DNA of 64,000 bases from the NCBI GenBank assembly GCA_008923285.1, contig WBSG01000007.1, positions 1 through 64,000 on the forward strand, read 5' to 3'. The position numbers were made by a program, and so were the translations under genes. Positions 1-8,348 of this stretch are shown piece by piece (position 1 is the stretch's first letter; each line of letters opens with the position of its first letter). The stretch is from Betaproteobacteria bacterium SCN2. Lineage in GTDB: Bacteria; Pseudomonadota; Gammaproteobacteria; Burkholderiales; Thiobacillaceae. The notes below the pieces were generated by a model. That model had not been told where the DNA came from. It saw nothing but the letters and a program-made list of their open reading frames with translations, and did no database searches.

Positions 1-99
1 ATTCTCCTTCTCGAAAACGGACTTTACTAAATTCCGGTTGGTACTGTTTATGGGGAGCACCTCAACCCAAACCCAGTCGCCCCCTGGGATTGGCGGCAT
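1..99 (-). CDS. Hypothetical protein, 5' part, runs off the left edge
   Basis: An open leftward frame begins with ATG at 99 and stays open to the window edge, giving 33 residues that start MPPIPGGDWVWVEVL. It follows the DUF2384 gene ending at 136 by 36 bases on the same strand, so it could be the next gene of that small operon and possibly the partner of the antitoxins. The visible part matches no family I recognise; it does not look like the start of a RES-domain toxin, the usual DUF2384 partner. No convincing ribosome binding site is visible and an in-frame GTG lies a little upstream. Confidence 0.35.
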   Translation of the reverse strand, partial: MPPIPGGDWVWVEVLPINSTNRNLVKSVFEKEN

Positions 100-135
100 G
101 CCCGATATTGGGTCAACACACCCCACTCCAGGGTC

Positions 136-333
136 TTAAACAACGCCTCCAGACTCAATGCTCGCAAGGACCCTGAGAACAGCTCTTTCCCCGTCTTCAG
201 ACACAACCAAAGAGACAGGTTTGTCGCCGAGCGCAAGATTGGGCGTATCCATCCATTCGCGGGCCTTGTCCGGGTCGCTGAAAACTTCCTTGGCACGCTG
301 CAGTATGCGATTAATGCTTTGCTGATGGTTCAT
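136..333 (-). CDS. DUF2384 (MbcA/ParS/Xre toxin-binding) antitoxin-like protein
   Basis: This 65-residue protein consists almost only of the DUF2384 fold found at the C-terminus of Xre/MbcA/ParS antitoxins: an F-S-D-P-x-K-A-R-x-W-M helix, the N-x-A-L-G-x-K-P-x-S-L segment, and a closing R-V-L-A-S-I-E-x-G-G helix. It lacks the usual N-terminal DNA-binding half. It lies 23 bases downstream of a second gene of the same family (357-569). Family knowledge says such proteins neutralise RES-type NAD-consuming toxins; no toxin is recognised here, so this may be an orphan, or its partner is the cut frame at 1-99. Confidence 0.7.
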   Translation of the reverse strand: MNHQQSINRILQRAKEVFSDPDKAREWMDTPNLALGDKPVSLVVSEDGERAVLRVLASIESGGVV

Positions 334-356
334 TCAAGTAGAGGTTTGTGTTGCGC

Positions 357-569
357 TTAGCTGAAATATCCTTCATCCAGCCGCCCTAAAAGATCCTCGA
401 CTATTCGAGCGCCCTCCGCAGTGTCCAGCATGTCGATGGGCGCCTTTCCCTTCAGGACAACCAAAGGTTTATGCAGCCACCTTCTGCTTTTTTCTTGATT
501 CGAAAACACTTTATCGCTTAGCTCTATGAGCCTGTCCCTTTGTTGGCTGATGTGTTCCGTAGTGTTCAT
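357..569 (-). CDS. DUF2384 (MbcA/ParS/Xre toxin-binding) antitoxin-like protein
   Basis: A 70-residue protein with a short helical lead followed by the DUF2384 core: V-F-S-N-Q-E-K-S-R-R-W-L, then K-A-P-I-D-M-L-D-T-A-E-G-A and the closing V-E-D-L-L-G-R-L-D-E-G helix. The P-x-D-x-L-D-T-x-x-G-A-x-x-V segment is closer to the family consensus than in its downstream paralogue at 136-333. The two are probably a tandem duplication or two halves of a decayed module. It is the first gene of the leftward unit; no paired toxin is identified. Confidence 0.75.
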   Translation of the reverse strand: MNTTEHISQQRDRLIELSDKVFSNQEKSRRWLHKPLVVLKGKAPIDMLDTAEGARIVEDLLGRLDEGYFS

Positions 570-877
570 ATCTGCACCCCCAATAGAAGTTTACTGACTG
601 TCTGATTCTGGTCTGCTAGGGTAGAAAACTTGATCAAAGTATAGGTGAACAGATGATTCAGTTGGTAGATGAGCTCTAGTGCCATGTAAAAATACCAGGC
701 AGCAATTGACCTGAGGGGCCTGTCAGGGAGGAAGTCACGAATGGCCGGAGATCGGCCAAAGAGGCCGGTCAGGCTCTCCGCTCAATGTGTCCTGTTTTCG
801 GCCCGAGGCAGACGTAGGGCCGTTCAACGTCGGCTCAAGGATTAGAGTTAGAATCGACAGATCAACGAGGAGTTACG
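570..877. other. Intergenic region between divergent antitoxin genes
   Basis: This 308-base stretch separates the leftward DUF2384 pair from the rightward AbrB-type gene and must hold both promoters. Around 738-775 there are imperfect inverted copies of GGCCGG and CGGCC, and GGCCGTTCAACGTCGGC near 818-834 resembles part of the dispersed repeat described elsewhere in the window. No open reading frame worth reporting was seen. A good Shine-Dalgarno sequence (CGAGGAG) stands just before 878. Confidence 0.4.
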
Positions 878-1120
878 ATGCCTACTGCCACTATGACCAG
901 CAAGGGCCAAATTACCATTCCTGCAGCCGTAAGAGCTTCGCTTGGTATCGAAGCTGGTGATCGTGTGGAATTCATACAGGTTGAGCCCGGCCGGTTCGAG
1001 CTTATCGCTGCCACCCAATCGGTGACGGCCTTGAAAGGGATGATTCGGAAACCGGGCAAGGTGGTTACCGTCAAAGCGATGAACGAAGCCATTGCCAACC
1101 AAGGAGCCAAGGCCAAATGA
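878..1120 (+). CDS. AbrB/MazE/SpoVT-type antitoxin
   Basis: The 80-residue product begins with the swapped-hairpin AbrB fold: T-S-K-G-Q-I-T-I-P-A-A-V-R near residues 7-19, then L-G-I-E-A-G-D-R-V-E-F. The tail (residues 48-75) is the flexible toxin-binding part typical of VapB/PrlF antitoxins. The start is supported by an upstream GAGGAG. Its stop overlaps, in an ATGA arrangement, the start of a PIN-toxin stub, the normal coupling of vapBC operons. Only the antitoxin half is intact, so it is probably an orphan now acting at most as an autorepressor. Confidence 0.8.
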   Translation: MPTATMTSKGQITIPAAVRASLGIEAGDRVEFIQVEPGRFELIAATQSVTALKGMIRKPGKVVTVKAMNEAIANQGAKAK

Positions 1121-1167
1121 TTGGCCTCAATATCAATACCTTGGTTCAACCCTTCTCGGCCATCTAA
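1117..1167 (+). pseudogene. Remnant of a VapC-like PIN-domain toxin
   Basis: A 16-codon frame overlaps the antitoxin stop (ATGA at 1117-1120) and reads M-I-G-L-N-I-N-T-L-V-Q. PIN toxins of this class begin M-I-x-L-D-T-N-V-L-V-R, so the match covers the first beta strand; the catalytic aspartate position is now asparagine. After residue 12 the frame leaves the family and stops. Downstream comes a degenerate repeat. I read this as a vapC gene lost by deletion, leaving its 5' end and its antitoxin. Confidence 0.6.
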
Positions 1168-1184
1168 CAAGATTGAATAAGGGG

Positions 1185-1258
1185 CTGCTTCTCGGCCATT
1201 ACAGCCAGTGGCATTGGCTCAGCTGAATGACCGGTGTCTCACAGTTTGCCGACGTTTA
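1185..1258 (-). repeat. Dispersed repeat, copy 1 (degenerate)
   Basis: Read leftward, this segment shares the string ACGTCGGCAA-CTG, then GACACCGG-CATTCA, CAGC/GAGCC, GCCAC-GGC and AATGGCCGAGAAGC with copies at 10293-10400, 42654-42762 and 53051-53130. It forms the last dozen codons of the lipoprotein frame at 1219-1380, so it lies at a breakpoint. A second short run, CTTCTCGGCCAT, occurs at 1152-1163. The function is unknown; it behaves like the decayed end of a mobile or recombining unit. Confidence 0.65.
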
Positions 1259-1380
1259 AGGAGTACGCCACCTGCACGGCCGTCCACGGCTTGGGTAGCA
1301 TTGGAGCCTTCCCTAAGTGCCACTTTCGAAGCACAACCAGCCGCGGCAACCAAGGGCAGGATTAGCATCAGTCGTTTCAT
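1219..1380 (-). pseudogene. Small lipoprotein gene, 3' end replaced by a dispersed repeat
   Basis: A leftward frame of 53 codons starts at 1380 with a clear lipoprotein signal: MKRLMLILPLVAAAGCAS has a charged start, a hydrophobic stretch and an A-A-G-C lipobox, predicting lipidation at Cys16 and export. About 25 residues of mature sequence follow before the frame enters the dispersed repeat at 1258 and ends in K-R-R-Q-T-V-R-H-R. The arginine-rich tail is therefore repeat-encoded and the gene is probably truncated. It lies 35 bases after the His-rich gene of the RND operon and may once have been its last member. Confidence 0.5.
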
Positions 1381-1415
1381 TTCGATATCCTTTCAACAGA
1401 GAAGTAATGGTGGCT

Positions 1416-1799
1416 TTAACGCAGCACAAAACGCACGCTCACGGCGGGTTTGCCCGGAATTTCCACCAAAGCCACCGCCTTGGCCCCTGACACCTTGAAC
1501 TGCCCGGCGGCTTCCAGCTTGTCACCAGATGGCTTGAGCGTGACGTCCTGTTTCACGTCACCGGCGAGCAGCGTCAGCTTGGCGCTGGCCTGGGTGACAT
1601 CCACCGGCTTGCCGTGGTTGCGCACATAAAGTCGCAGGCTGTCTGGATTTGCAACCAGTTCAAAGTCGATGTCCTTGGCTTCGGCCACGATGCCGCCGTG
1701 CAGCGCTGCGTGTTCGTGGGCGTGATCGTGACCGCCGGCTGCGAAGACGGAACCGGCCAGGCCGATGGTCAGGGCAAAGAGAAAGTGAATCGGTTTCAT
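1416..1799 (-). CDS. Small periplasmic histidine-rich protein of the metal efflux operon
   Basis: The 127-residue product has a Sec signal peptide (MKPIHFLFALTIGLAGSVFA) followed at once by G-G-H-D-H-A-H-E-H-A-A-L-H-G-G, a metal-binding histidine cluster, and then about 95 residues of predicted beta structure. It is the gene after the RND pump, 41 bases downstream on the same strand, so it probably acts in the periplasm as a metal carrier or sensor for that pump. The start was placed at 1799 because the signal peptide begins there; the frame stays open far upstream inside the pump gene. The beta-rich part recalls small proteins that accompany CzcA/CusA, but I cannot name the family. Confidence 0.75.
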   Translation of the reverse strand: MKPIHFLFALTIGLAGSVFAAGGHDHAHEHAALHGGIVAEAKDIDFELVANPDSLRLYVRNHGKPVDVTQASAKLTLLAGDVKQDVTLKPSGDKLEAAGQFKVSGAKAVALVEIPGKPAVSVRFVLR

Positions 1800-1840
1800 G
1801 GTGCTTCCTTTCATTGATGTGAGTGAGCAAGGGTTTGGCA

Positions 1841-4800
1841 TCAGAGCGCCTCGGCATCGCGATCTGTGAGCAGACGCTCGGCGTCCTCGCGTCCAAACAG
1901 CCAGAACAGGGCGGGCGTCAGGTAGGTGTCGAGCAGGGTGGAACTGATGAGGCCGGAGAAAATCACCACGGCCACCGGGTGCAGGATTTCCGTGCCGGGC
2001 CGTTCCGCCTCGAACAGCAGCGGCGCCAGCGCGAAGGCGGTGACCAGGGCGGTCATCAGAACCGGCGCCAGACGCTCCAGCGAACCGCGCACGATCATCT
2101 GGTGATCGAAGCTTTCGCCCTCCCGACGCATCAGGTTGATGTAATGGCTCACCTTCAGAATGCCGTTGCGCACCGAAATGCCGGCCAGTGTGATGAAGCC
2201 GACCAGTGCCGCCACCGACAGAGGCTGTCCGGATAGCCACAGCCCGATCACCGCGCCGACCAGGGCCAGAGGGATGTTGGCCATGATCAGCATCGACAAT
2301 CGCACCGATTTGTAACGGCTGTAGAGCACCACGAACATCAGCGTGAGCGAGACCACGGAAAGCAACCCGACCAGTTTCGAGGCTTCTTCCTGAGCCTGGA
2401 ACTGCCCCCCCAGGGTCACAAAATAGCCTTCAGGAAATTGGGTTGCAGCAACCGCCGCACGGATGTCGGCGACCACCTCGGAAAGCGCACGACCTTGGGC
2501 GTTGGCCGAGATCACGATGCGGCGCTTGCCATCGTCGCGGCTGATCTGGTTGGGACCGTCGCCGTCCTCGATGGTGGCGATGCGGGATAAGGGCACGCTG
2601 CCATGCGGGGTGGTGAACTGGATGCGCCCGAGCCCCTCTACAGTGCGCGAGGATTCCGGCAGACGCATGACCAGGGCGAAGCGCCGCCCACCTTCCACGA
2701 TCTGGGCCGATTTCTCGCCTTCCACCAGACCTTGCAGCATGGCCAGGATTTGCGGTGTCGGCACGCCGTATTGCGCCGCCGCCGCGTAGTCGATGCGCAC
2801 CTTGATCTGGGGGGCGAGCACCTGCTTTTCGATCTCCAGGTCGGCCAGCCCAGGAATGGCGGCGAGTTTGCCGCGCAGCAGGTCGGCCTGGGCGCGCAGG
2901 GTGTCGAGGTCATCTCCGAAGATCTTGACGGCGATCTGGGCGCGCACACCTGACAGCATGTGGTCGATGCGATGTGAGATGGGCTGTCCGATGGCGATGG
3001 CCGCTGGCAGGTTGACGAGGCGACTGCGGATGTCGGCCAGGATGTCGTCCATCGGTCGAGTCAGTTCAGTCGCGGGCTTGAGCCCGACATCCAGTTCGCT
3101 GACGTGCACCCCCTCGGCATGCTCGTCCAATTCGGCGCGCCCGCTGCGCCGTCCGACGTGGACGACCTCAGGCACCTGCCTGACCAGCACCTCGGCCTGT
3201 CGGGCCAGGTCGGACGACTCGGCCAGGGTCACCCCGGGATTGAGGCGCAGCCCGATGAGCAGCGTGCCTTCGTTGAACGGCGGCAGGAAGGTGGTGGGAA
3301 AGAACGGCACCGCAACCGCCGCCACCAGCACGGCCATGGCGCCTGCTGCCAGCGCCGCCTTGGGGCGGTTGAGCACGGTTTGCAAGCTGCCGCGATATTT
3401 CGCCTTGAGCCAGGCCAGCAGCTTCGTGTCGCCGTGGTCGAGAGACTTCATGCGCGGCAGCAGGTAGAACGCCAGCACCGGGGTCACCGTCACCGACACC
3501 ACCAGCGAGGCCAAGGTCGAGACGATGAAGGCGATGCCGAGCGGCACGAACAGCCGCCCCTCCATACCCGGAAGGGCGAACAGCGGCAGGAACACCAGCA
3601 CGATGATGAGGGTGGCGTAGAGTATGGCCGAGCGCACCTCCAGGGTGGCGCTGGCAACCAGTTCAATGGGATGCATGCGATGGTCGTGGTGCTTGGCCCG
3701 ATCCTCCTTCAACCGCCTCAAGACGTTCTCGATGCCCACTACCGCGTCGTCCACCAGGCCGCCGATGGCAATGGCCAGTCCGCCCAAGGTCATGGTGTTG
3801 ATGGACATGCCGAAATACTTGAACACCAGCGCGGTCATGAAGATCGACACCGGAATGGCGGTGAGCGCGATCACGGTCGGGCGCAGGGTTCCCAGGAAGA
3901 AGAACAGGATCACCGCTACGAACACCGAGGCGCCGATCAGCTTGCCTTGCAGGGTGTCGATGGAGGCTTCGATGAAACTGGCCTGGCGGAAAGTGACGCG
4001 AGGCTCCGCCATGCCCGCCGGCAGGCCCTGTTTCATTTCGCCCAGCGCACGCTCGATGGATCGGGTCAGCGCGATAGTGTCCGCCGTGGGCTGCTTCTGG
4101 ATGCCCAGGATCACCGCCGGCCTGCCCTCGAAACCGGCATCGCCGCGCTTGATGGCCGGGGCGAAGGTCACTTCGGCGATCTGGCGCAGCAGAATGGGCT
4201 GACCATTGCGGCTGGTGAGCGCCAGATTCTTGAGATCGTCCAGGCGCGACGTGCGGCCCAGATTGCGGATCAGGTATTCCCGGCCGTTGAGTTCCAGAAA
4301 GCCGCCAGAGGTGTTGGCCGAGAAGCCGCGCAGGGCATCGTCGAGCTGGTCGTGAGCGATGCCCAGTTCCGCCATGCGGATGGTATCCGGCTGCACCTGG
4401 AACTGGCGCACCTCGCCGCCGATAGGGATGACCTGCGCCACGCCGGAAATCGCCATGAGGCGCGGCCGCAGCACCCAGTCCGCGTATTCGCGCACCTGCA
4501 TGGGCGAAATCTTCGCCGTGTCGATGGGGATGGCGATCTGCATGATTTCGCCCATGATCGAGCTGATCGGCCCCATGCGCGGCGTCACGCCGTCCGGCAG
4601 TCCCTCCTCCATCGAAGACAGCCGCTCCGATACCATCTGCCGCGCCCGGAAGATATCGGTGCGCCAGTCGAAGGTGACGTAGATGAAGGACAGACCGGCG
4701 CTGGATACCGAGCGCACGCTCTCCACCCCAGGCAGGCCGTTCATGGTGGTTTCCAGCGGGAAGGTGATGAGCTGCTCCACCTCCTCGGGCGCCATGCCGC

Positions 4801-4960
4801 CGGCTTCGGTCATCAGGGTGACGGTGGGCTTGTTGAGGTCTGGAAATACGTCCACCGGGGTGCGCGTCAGCGTGAACGCACCATAGGCCATGAGTGCCAG
4901 GCTGGCAATGATCACCAGCAGCCGGTTGGACAGGCTGTTGTCGAGTAGTGATTTGAACAT
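1841..4960 (-). CDS. Heavy-metal RND efflux permease (CzcA/CusA superfamily)
   Basis: A 1039-residue inner-membrane proton/cation antiporter of the HME-RND family, which pumps metal ions from cytoplasm or periplasm through an outer-membrane channel. The N-terminal membrane helix, P-V-D-V-F-P-D-L (residues 35-42) and the TM4 motif [13 protein letters not shown] with Asp404, Asp405 and Glu411 are present. The double aspartate differs from the CusA form ([10 protein letters not shown]), and the three copper-binding methionines of CusA are absent; instead [11 protein letters not shown] is found near 608-618. I therefore expect a divalent metal such as Zn, Cd, Co or Ni. Full length, with a strong GGAGG ribosome site. 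Confidence 0.92.
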   Translation of the reverse strand: MFKSLLDNSLSNRLLVIIASLALMAYGAFTLTRTPVDVFPDLNKPTVTLMTEAGGMAPEEVEQLITFPLETTMNGLPGVESVRSVSSAGLSFIYVTFDWRTDIFRARQMVSERLSSMEEGLPDGVTPRMGPISSIMGEIMQIAIPIDTAKISPMQVREYADWVLRPRLMAISGVAQVIPIGGEVRQFQVQPDTIRMAELGIAHDQLDDALRGFSANTSGGFLELNGREYLIRNLGRTSRLDDLKNLALTSRNGQPILLRQIAEVTFAPAIKRGDAGFEGRPAVILGIQKQPTADTIALTRSIERALGEMKQGLPAGMAEPRVTFRQASFIEASIDTLQGKLIGASVFVAVILFFFLGTLRPTVIALTAIPVSIFMTALVFKYFGMSINTMTLGGLAIAIGGLVDDAVVGIENVLRRLKEDRAKHHDHRMHPIELVASATLEVRSAILYATLIIVLVFLPLFALPGMEGRLFVPLGIAFIVSTLASLVVSVTVTPVLAFYLLPRMKSLDHGDTKLLAWLKAKYRGSLQTVLNRPKAALAAGAMAVLVAAVAVPFFPTTFLPPFNEGTLLIGLRLNPGVTLAESSDLARQAEVLVRQVPEVVHVGRRSGRAELDEHAEGVHVSELDVGLKPATELTRPMDDILADIRSRLVNLPAAIAIGQPISHRIDHMLSGVRAQIAVKIFGDDLDTLRAQADLLRGKLAAIPGLADLEIEKQVLAPQIKVRIDYAAAAQYGVPTPQILAMLQGLVEGEKSAQIVEGGRRFALVMRLPESSRTVEGLGRIQFTTPHGSVPLSRIATIEDGDGPNQISRDDGKRRIVISANAQGRALSEVVADIRAAVAATQFPEGYFVTLGGQFQAQEEASKLVGLLSVVSLTLMFVVLYSRYKSVRLSMLIMANIPLALVGAVIGLWLSGQPLSVAALVGFITLAGISVRNGILKVSHYINLMRREGESFDHQMIVRGSLERLAPVLMTALVTAFALAPLLFEAERPGTEILHPVAVVIFSGLISSTLLDTYLTPALFWLFGREDAERLLTDRDAEAL

Positions 4961-4972
4961 TTCAGCCTCCCG

Positions 4973-6073
4973 TCAGCGCACCTGGTTGACCAGGGTCGCC
5001 GCGCGCACCACCACCCGGTCACCGGCCCGCAGGCCGGAGGTCACCGCCACGTTTGCGCCGTCGAGCGGTTCCACCGTTACCGTGCGGGACTCGAAGCGCT
5101 CAGGGGCGGTTTTGACCCAGACGATGGTCTGGTTGGAGGGGTTTTTTACCAGTGCTGCCGCTGGCACGCGATAACCCTGCACGGTACTCCGGGTCGAGGC
5201 GAACACCTTGACCGGCTGGCCGACCGCCAGGCTGGACAAGGCATCGCCCTCGCCGCGAAACATCAGCGGCAGCGCCTGTTCGCGCAGACTGCGGGCGGCG
5301 CCAACGAAGGTCAGCGGCACCTGCGTATCGCCGACCCCGAGGCTGCCGGAAACCACGTCCAGTGCCTGTCCGGTGTCGTAGGCCAGCGCCTCGATACGCA
5401 GGCGGTTCGGATCGACCACTTCGAACACCGCTTCGCGTGCCTCGACCACCTGCCCTGCGACCGCATTGCTCATCGCCACGATGCCGGCCACCGGCGCGAC
5501 AAGCGTGTCGCGGTTGGAAAGTCCGGCGCTCAAAGCGGCGATGCGCCCATCGAGGCTTTCGATTTCGCTCTCGGCGGACTCGATTTCCTTGCGCGGAATC
5601 GTATCGGCCAGGTCATTCAAGCGGGCCAGACGCTTCACGGCCAGGCCCTTGGACGCGCGCAGTTCCGCCAGCTGCGCGGATTGGTTGGAGCGTTCGATCA
5701 TCCCCGCGGCCGGCACCACATAGGCCAGCACCTCGCCCTTTCGGACGCGTTGACCGATATTGGGGAAGCCGTGCGAGCCAGCCTCAAGTCGGCCCGCGAT
5801 GAGGGCCTGCACCTTGCCGCCCGCATTGGGGTCCATGACAACTTTGCCGGCCAGTTCGAAGGCACGGGGCAACGCACCTTCCTCCACCGGCATGGTGCGC
5901 ACGCTGATCTGGCGCTGCGCAGGCTTGGGCAGGAAGACGCCGCCATCCGGCAGGCGTTTGGGGCCGTTGCTGTTGACGGCCGGCGGGGCATCACCGTGGT
6001 CATGTCCCTCGCCGGCGTGCGCAACAGATATCAACGTCAGGAAAAGGACGGGTATCAGGGTGAGACGCTTCAT
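4973..6073 (-). CDS. RND efflux membrane-fusion protein (CzcB/CusB family)
   Basis: This 366-residue periplasmic adaptor links the RND pump at 1841-4960 with the outer-membrane factor at 6627-7889. It has a signal peptide (MKRLTLIPVLFLTLISVAHA), a histidine patch G-E-G-H-D-H-G-D right after cleavage, a lipoyl/barrel segment (A-G-R-L-E-A-G...G-Q-R-V-R-K-G-E-V-L-A), a coiled-coil hairpin near 110-175 and a C-terminal membrane-proximal domain ending in G-L-R-A-G-D-R-V-V-V-R. The start at 6073 overlaps the preceding stop by ATGA, implying translational coupling. It is 12 bases from the pump gene. Confidence 0.9.
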   Translation of the reverse strand: MKRLTLIPVLFLTLISVAHAGEGHDHGDAPPAVNSNGPKRLPDGGVFLPKPAQRQISVRTMPVEEGALPRAFELAGKVVMDPNAGGKVQALIAGRLEAGSHGFPNIGQRVRKGEVLAYVVPAAGMIERSNQSAQLAELRASKGLAVKRLARLNDLADTIPRKEIESAESEIESLDGRIAALSAGLSNRDTLVAPVAGIVAMSNAVAGQVVEAREAVFEVVDPNRLRIEALAYDTGQALDVVSGSLGVGDTQVPLTFVGAARSLREQALPLMFRGEGDALSSLAVGQPVKVFASTRSTVQGYRVPAAALVKNPSNQTIVWVKTAPERFESRTVTVEPLDGANVAVTSGLRAGDRVVVRAATLVNQVR

Positions 6074-6615
6074 GCGACACCTCCAATGCGCTGGGCACGC
6101 AAGCGACGTATCAGCCAGATCAGACCAACCAAACCTATGCCAGCAGCGGCTACCCAGTAGGCATACTCTTTCCATCCGTGCGAATGGGCGTCCTCTCCTT
6201 CCTTGTCTTCCGCCTCATGAACATCGAGTTCGCCGGCCAGCAGATCGGTTTCATCGCCAGCCATGACAGTGGCAGCGACCGGGATTTCCCCCGGCGCGGG
6301 CACCGCAGACAGGGTGGCTTCGAATAGTCCTTCGCCGTGCGCTTCGACGGGAACCTTGACGCCGCCGAGTTCAAGTTCGAGTTTGGCGTCCTTGACCGGG
6401 CTGTTGTCGGCGGCGCGGTCGAGATACAGCGTCAGGTGCTTGCCGTCGAGCACGCCGACCAGTTCGAACAGTTCAGAGACGGCGGTGAAGCGGGGCAAAG
6501 CCGGACCGGCCATGGCGGCTGGCGCCTCGCCGTGGTCGTGGCCTTCTCCGGCCCAGGCGGGCCACGCGACTGACAGAAGCAGAACTGCCAGGATGGGGGT
6601 CGATTTCATGTTCAT
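6070..6615 (-). CDS. Periplasmic His-rich accessory protein with C-terminal membrane anchor
   Basis: A 181-residue protein with a signal peptide, a G-E-G-H-D-H-G-E patch nearly identical to that of the fusion protein that follows, a central beta-rich domain (about residues 40-130) and one C-terminal transmembrane helix (about 153-170) followed by R-R-L-R-A-Q-R. It is encoded between the outer-membrane factor and the fusion protein and coupled to the latter by ATGA. It probably sits in the inner membrane with its domain in the periplasm and hands metal to the pump. The role is inferred from position and histidines; no characterised homologue comes to mind. Confidence 0.75.
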   Translation of the reverse strand: MNMKSTPILAVLLLSVAWPAWAGEGHDHGEAPAAMAGPALPRFTAVSELFELVGVLDGKHLTLYLDRAADNSPVKDAKLELELGGVKVPVEAHGEGLFEATLSAVPAPGEIPVAATVMAGDETDLLAGELDVHEAEDKEGEDAHSHGWKEYAYWVAAAGIGLVGLIWLIRRLRAQRIGGVA

Positions 6616-6626
6616 TTTCCTCTTGT

Positions 6627-7889
6627 TTATTCGGGCAGCAGGCCCATGGCCTGGCGCAGGGCGGACACTGCAGCGGCTAATTCAATGCGGGCGCGGGCGG
6701 CTTCACGCTCGGACTCGGAGGCTTCCAGTTCAATGCGCAAACGGGTGGGCAGATCGGTCTCGCCGAGCCTGAAGGATTTCTCGAAGAATTGCCTTGACTC
6801 ACCCGCAAGGCGAGCCCGCTGTTCAGCGGCGGCGAGCCGGATGCGGGCCGCCTCCTCGCGTATATGCGCCGCATCGATCTGGGCCGCGATGCGCTCCCCT
6901 TCGACAACCAGTTGGCCCTCTGCTTCGATCTCGTCCGCTGTGGCTGTGGCCAGACGGGCGCGCTGGCGGCTGTCCGAGCCGAAGGGTATGCGCATCCCCA
7001 GCGTGATGGTCTGGGAATAGTCCTCCCCTGCTGTGGGTCGTTCACGCGTGGTGGCGAGTTGCAATTCGGGATTGGCCCGGCTTTGCACGCCTGCCAAAGT
7101 CTTGGCACGCCGCGCCGTCTCGACACGGTCAGCGGTCTCGCGCAGCAGCGGGTGCATGGCTTCGACTGCGGTGATGGGTGTGGACTCAGGGTGCCCAAAC
7201 GCCAAGCCATTTGCCGGCAGGCCAGTGAGCGAGCGCAGCAGCTGAGACGCTTCGGCGAGCGTGCCGCGTGCTCGCGCTACTTCAACGACCGCACCCGCCA
7301 CGGCAGCGTCGGCCTGGTGGCCATCGGCGCGCGATAGGTCGCCTACGCTGACTCGCCGGGCGACATCGGCGGCCAGGCGTTCGGCATTTTGCCGACGGCT
7401 CTCGGCAGTCTCCAGGTCAATGCGAGCCATGGCCAAGGCCCACCAGGCTGCACGCATCTCACCCGCCGTGCGCAGACGTGCGGCAGTCAAACGACTGTTC
7501 AGCGCCGTGCTTTCGGCTTCGGCCAGGGTTCGGAGACCGGCTCGTTCTCCCGGTAGCCAAAGGGGCATGGCCAAGCCGGCTTCGTATTCGCGGCTTCCTC
7601 GATCGCTGTTAAGTTGATCGGTCTTGTAGGAGAGTTCCACACTGGGCGGTTCAGCCAGCCAGCTATCTGCGACCTCACGCCGTGCCGCCAGTGCGTCGTG
7701 CCGAGATCCGGCGGCGCGCGCCTCCGGCTGGCGTGCCCAGGCGGCCTCGAAGGCCTGTTTAAGGGTAATGGTTGCAGCCTGCCCATTCATGCCTGGCGTG
7801 GGCGGCTGAGCGGCAACGGCTGGAAGCTGGGTTGCCAACGTGAGCGCGAGGAGGGACATGCGACCTCCCGAGCGGGAAAAAACTTTCAT
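6627..7889 (-). CDS. TolC-family outer-membrane factor (CzcC-like)
   Basis: The 420-residue product has a signal peptide and two repeated helical OEP domains, with I-T-L-K-Q-A-F-E-A-A-W-A-R-Q-P-E-A-R near residue 40, the usual first motif, and long alanine/arginine/glutamate-rich coiled coils. It forms the outer-membrane tunnel of the tripartite pump coded just downstream (11 bases to the next gene). The start at 7889 gives a signal peptide of about 27 residues; an internal ATG at 7859 would shorten it. A strong hairpin precedes the gene. Confidence 0.88.
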   Translation of the reverse strand: MKVFSRSGGRMSLLALTLATQLPAVAAQPPTPGMNGQAATITLKQAFEAAWARQPEARAAGSRHDALAARREVADSWLAEPPSVELSYKTDQLNSDRGSREYEAGLAMPLWLPGERAGLRTLAEAESTALNSRLTAARLRTAGEMRAAWWALAMARIDLETAESRRQNAERLAADVARRVSVGDLSRADGHQADAAVAGAVVEVARARGTLAEASQLLRSLTGLPANGLAFGHPESTPITAVEAMHPLLRETADRVETARRAKTLAGVQSRANPELQLATTRERPTAGEDYSQTITLGMRIPFGSDSRQRARLATATADEIEAEGQLVVEGERIAAQIDAAHIREEAARIRLAAAEQRARLAGESRQFFEKSFRLGETDLPTRLRIELEASESEREAARARIELAAAVSALRQAMGLLPE

Positions 7890-7909
7890 ACGATGCCTCG
7901 TCCTGATGC

Positions 7910-7932
7910 GGCCGCCAAAGTGAAAGGCGGCC
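7910..7932 (-). promoter_or_regulatory. Intercistronic hairpin before the outer-membrane factor gene
   Basis: GGCCGCC and GGCGGCC form a perfect 7-bp stem around a 9-base loop, 21 bases before the start of the outer-membrane factor and 69 bases after czcI. There is no T-run, so it is unlikely to be a full terminator; it may slow polymerase or protect the pump mRNA from decay. A stem-loop in the same place occurs in the other two RND operons of this window. Confidence 0.4.
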
Positions 7933-8000
7933 GGGATTTACGAGAAATCCGGCGGGATCGTCAACTAGGGTGTTACGTTTGAAGCGTCAACCCGCCGGGG

Positions 8001-8348
8001 TCAGGTGAGGTCGGCGAGCGGAGGACGGAACAGGGAACCGGGCGGGGGCTCGGGAAGCGTGGTCCGATAGGGGGTGGCATTGTGGCCGCCACAAATCGGC
8101 GTGGCTGCATGGCCAACGGTAATGACAACCTGGACGTAATGTACGTGACAGCTTGGGCAATCCGCATCGAAGTCTGTATCGGCAGGATCGCTGCCACCAA
8201 GGTCTGCGCTGGCCTGATGCTCATGTGCATGATGGCCAACGTGCTGCTGCGCCTTGCTTTCTGTTTCATGCTGGCAATAGGCTGCCACCACCGCAGTGGA
8301 CCACTGCAGCGGCAAAATGAGCAGAAAGAAGATAATCAGCTTGCGCAT
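8001..8348 (-). CDS. czcI: CzcI-type periplasmic metal-efflux accessory protein
   Basis: A 115-residue exported protein: signal peptide MRKLIIFFLLILPLQWSTA, then A-Y-C-Q-H-E, a histidine cluster H-V-G-H-H-A-H-E-H and C-P-S-C-H-V-H-Y. The A-A-Y-C-Q-H-E start of the mature chain and the P-L-Q-W-S signal end are the hallmarks of CzcI, a small protein encoded ahead of czcCBA in beta-proteobacteria. It ends F-R-P-P-L-A-D. It overlaps the CDF gene by 13 bases and precedes the outer-membrane factor. The exact role is not settled in the family; a metal-dependent modulator is usual wording. Confidence 0.8.
   Translation of the reverse strand: MRKLIIFFLLILPLQWSTAVVAAYCQHETESKAQQHVGHHAHEHQASADLGGSDPADTDFDADCPSCHVHYVQVVITVGHAATPICGGHNATPYRTTLPEPPPGSLFRPPLADLT

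Noticed and set aside
1841-2240. Longer version of the His-rich gene starting at 2240 inside the RND gene
   Set aside because: The signal peptide begins at 1799; the upstream part is a shadow of the pump gene.
3104-4948. A 614-codon open frame opposite the first RND pump gene
   Set aside because: It is the complement of a clear RND gene in G+C-rich sequence; its product is rich in His, Arg and Gln without any domain, as expected for an antisense shadow. The 587-codon frame at 18275-20038 and the 407-codon frame at 16739-17962 were dropped for the same reason.
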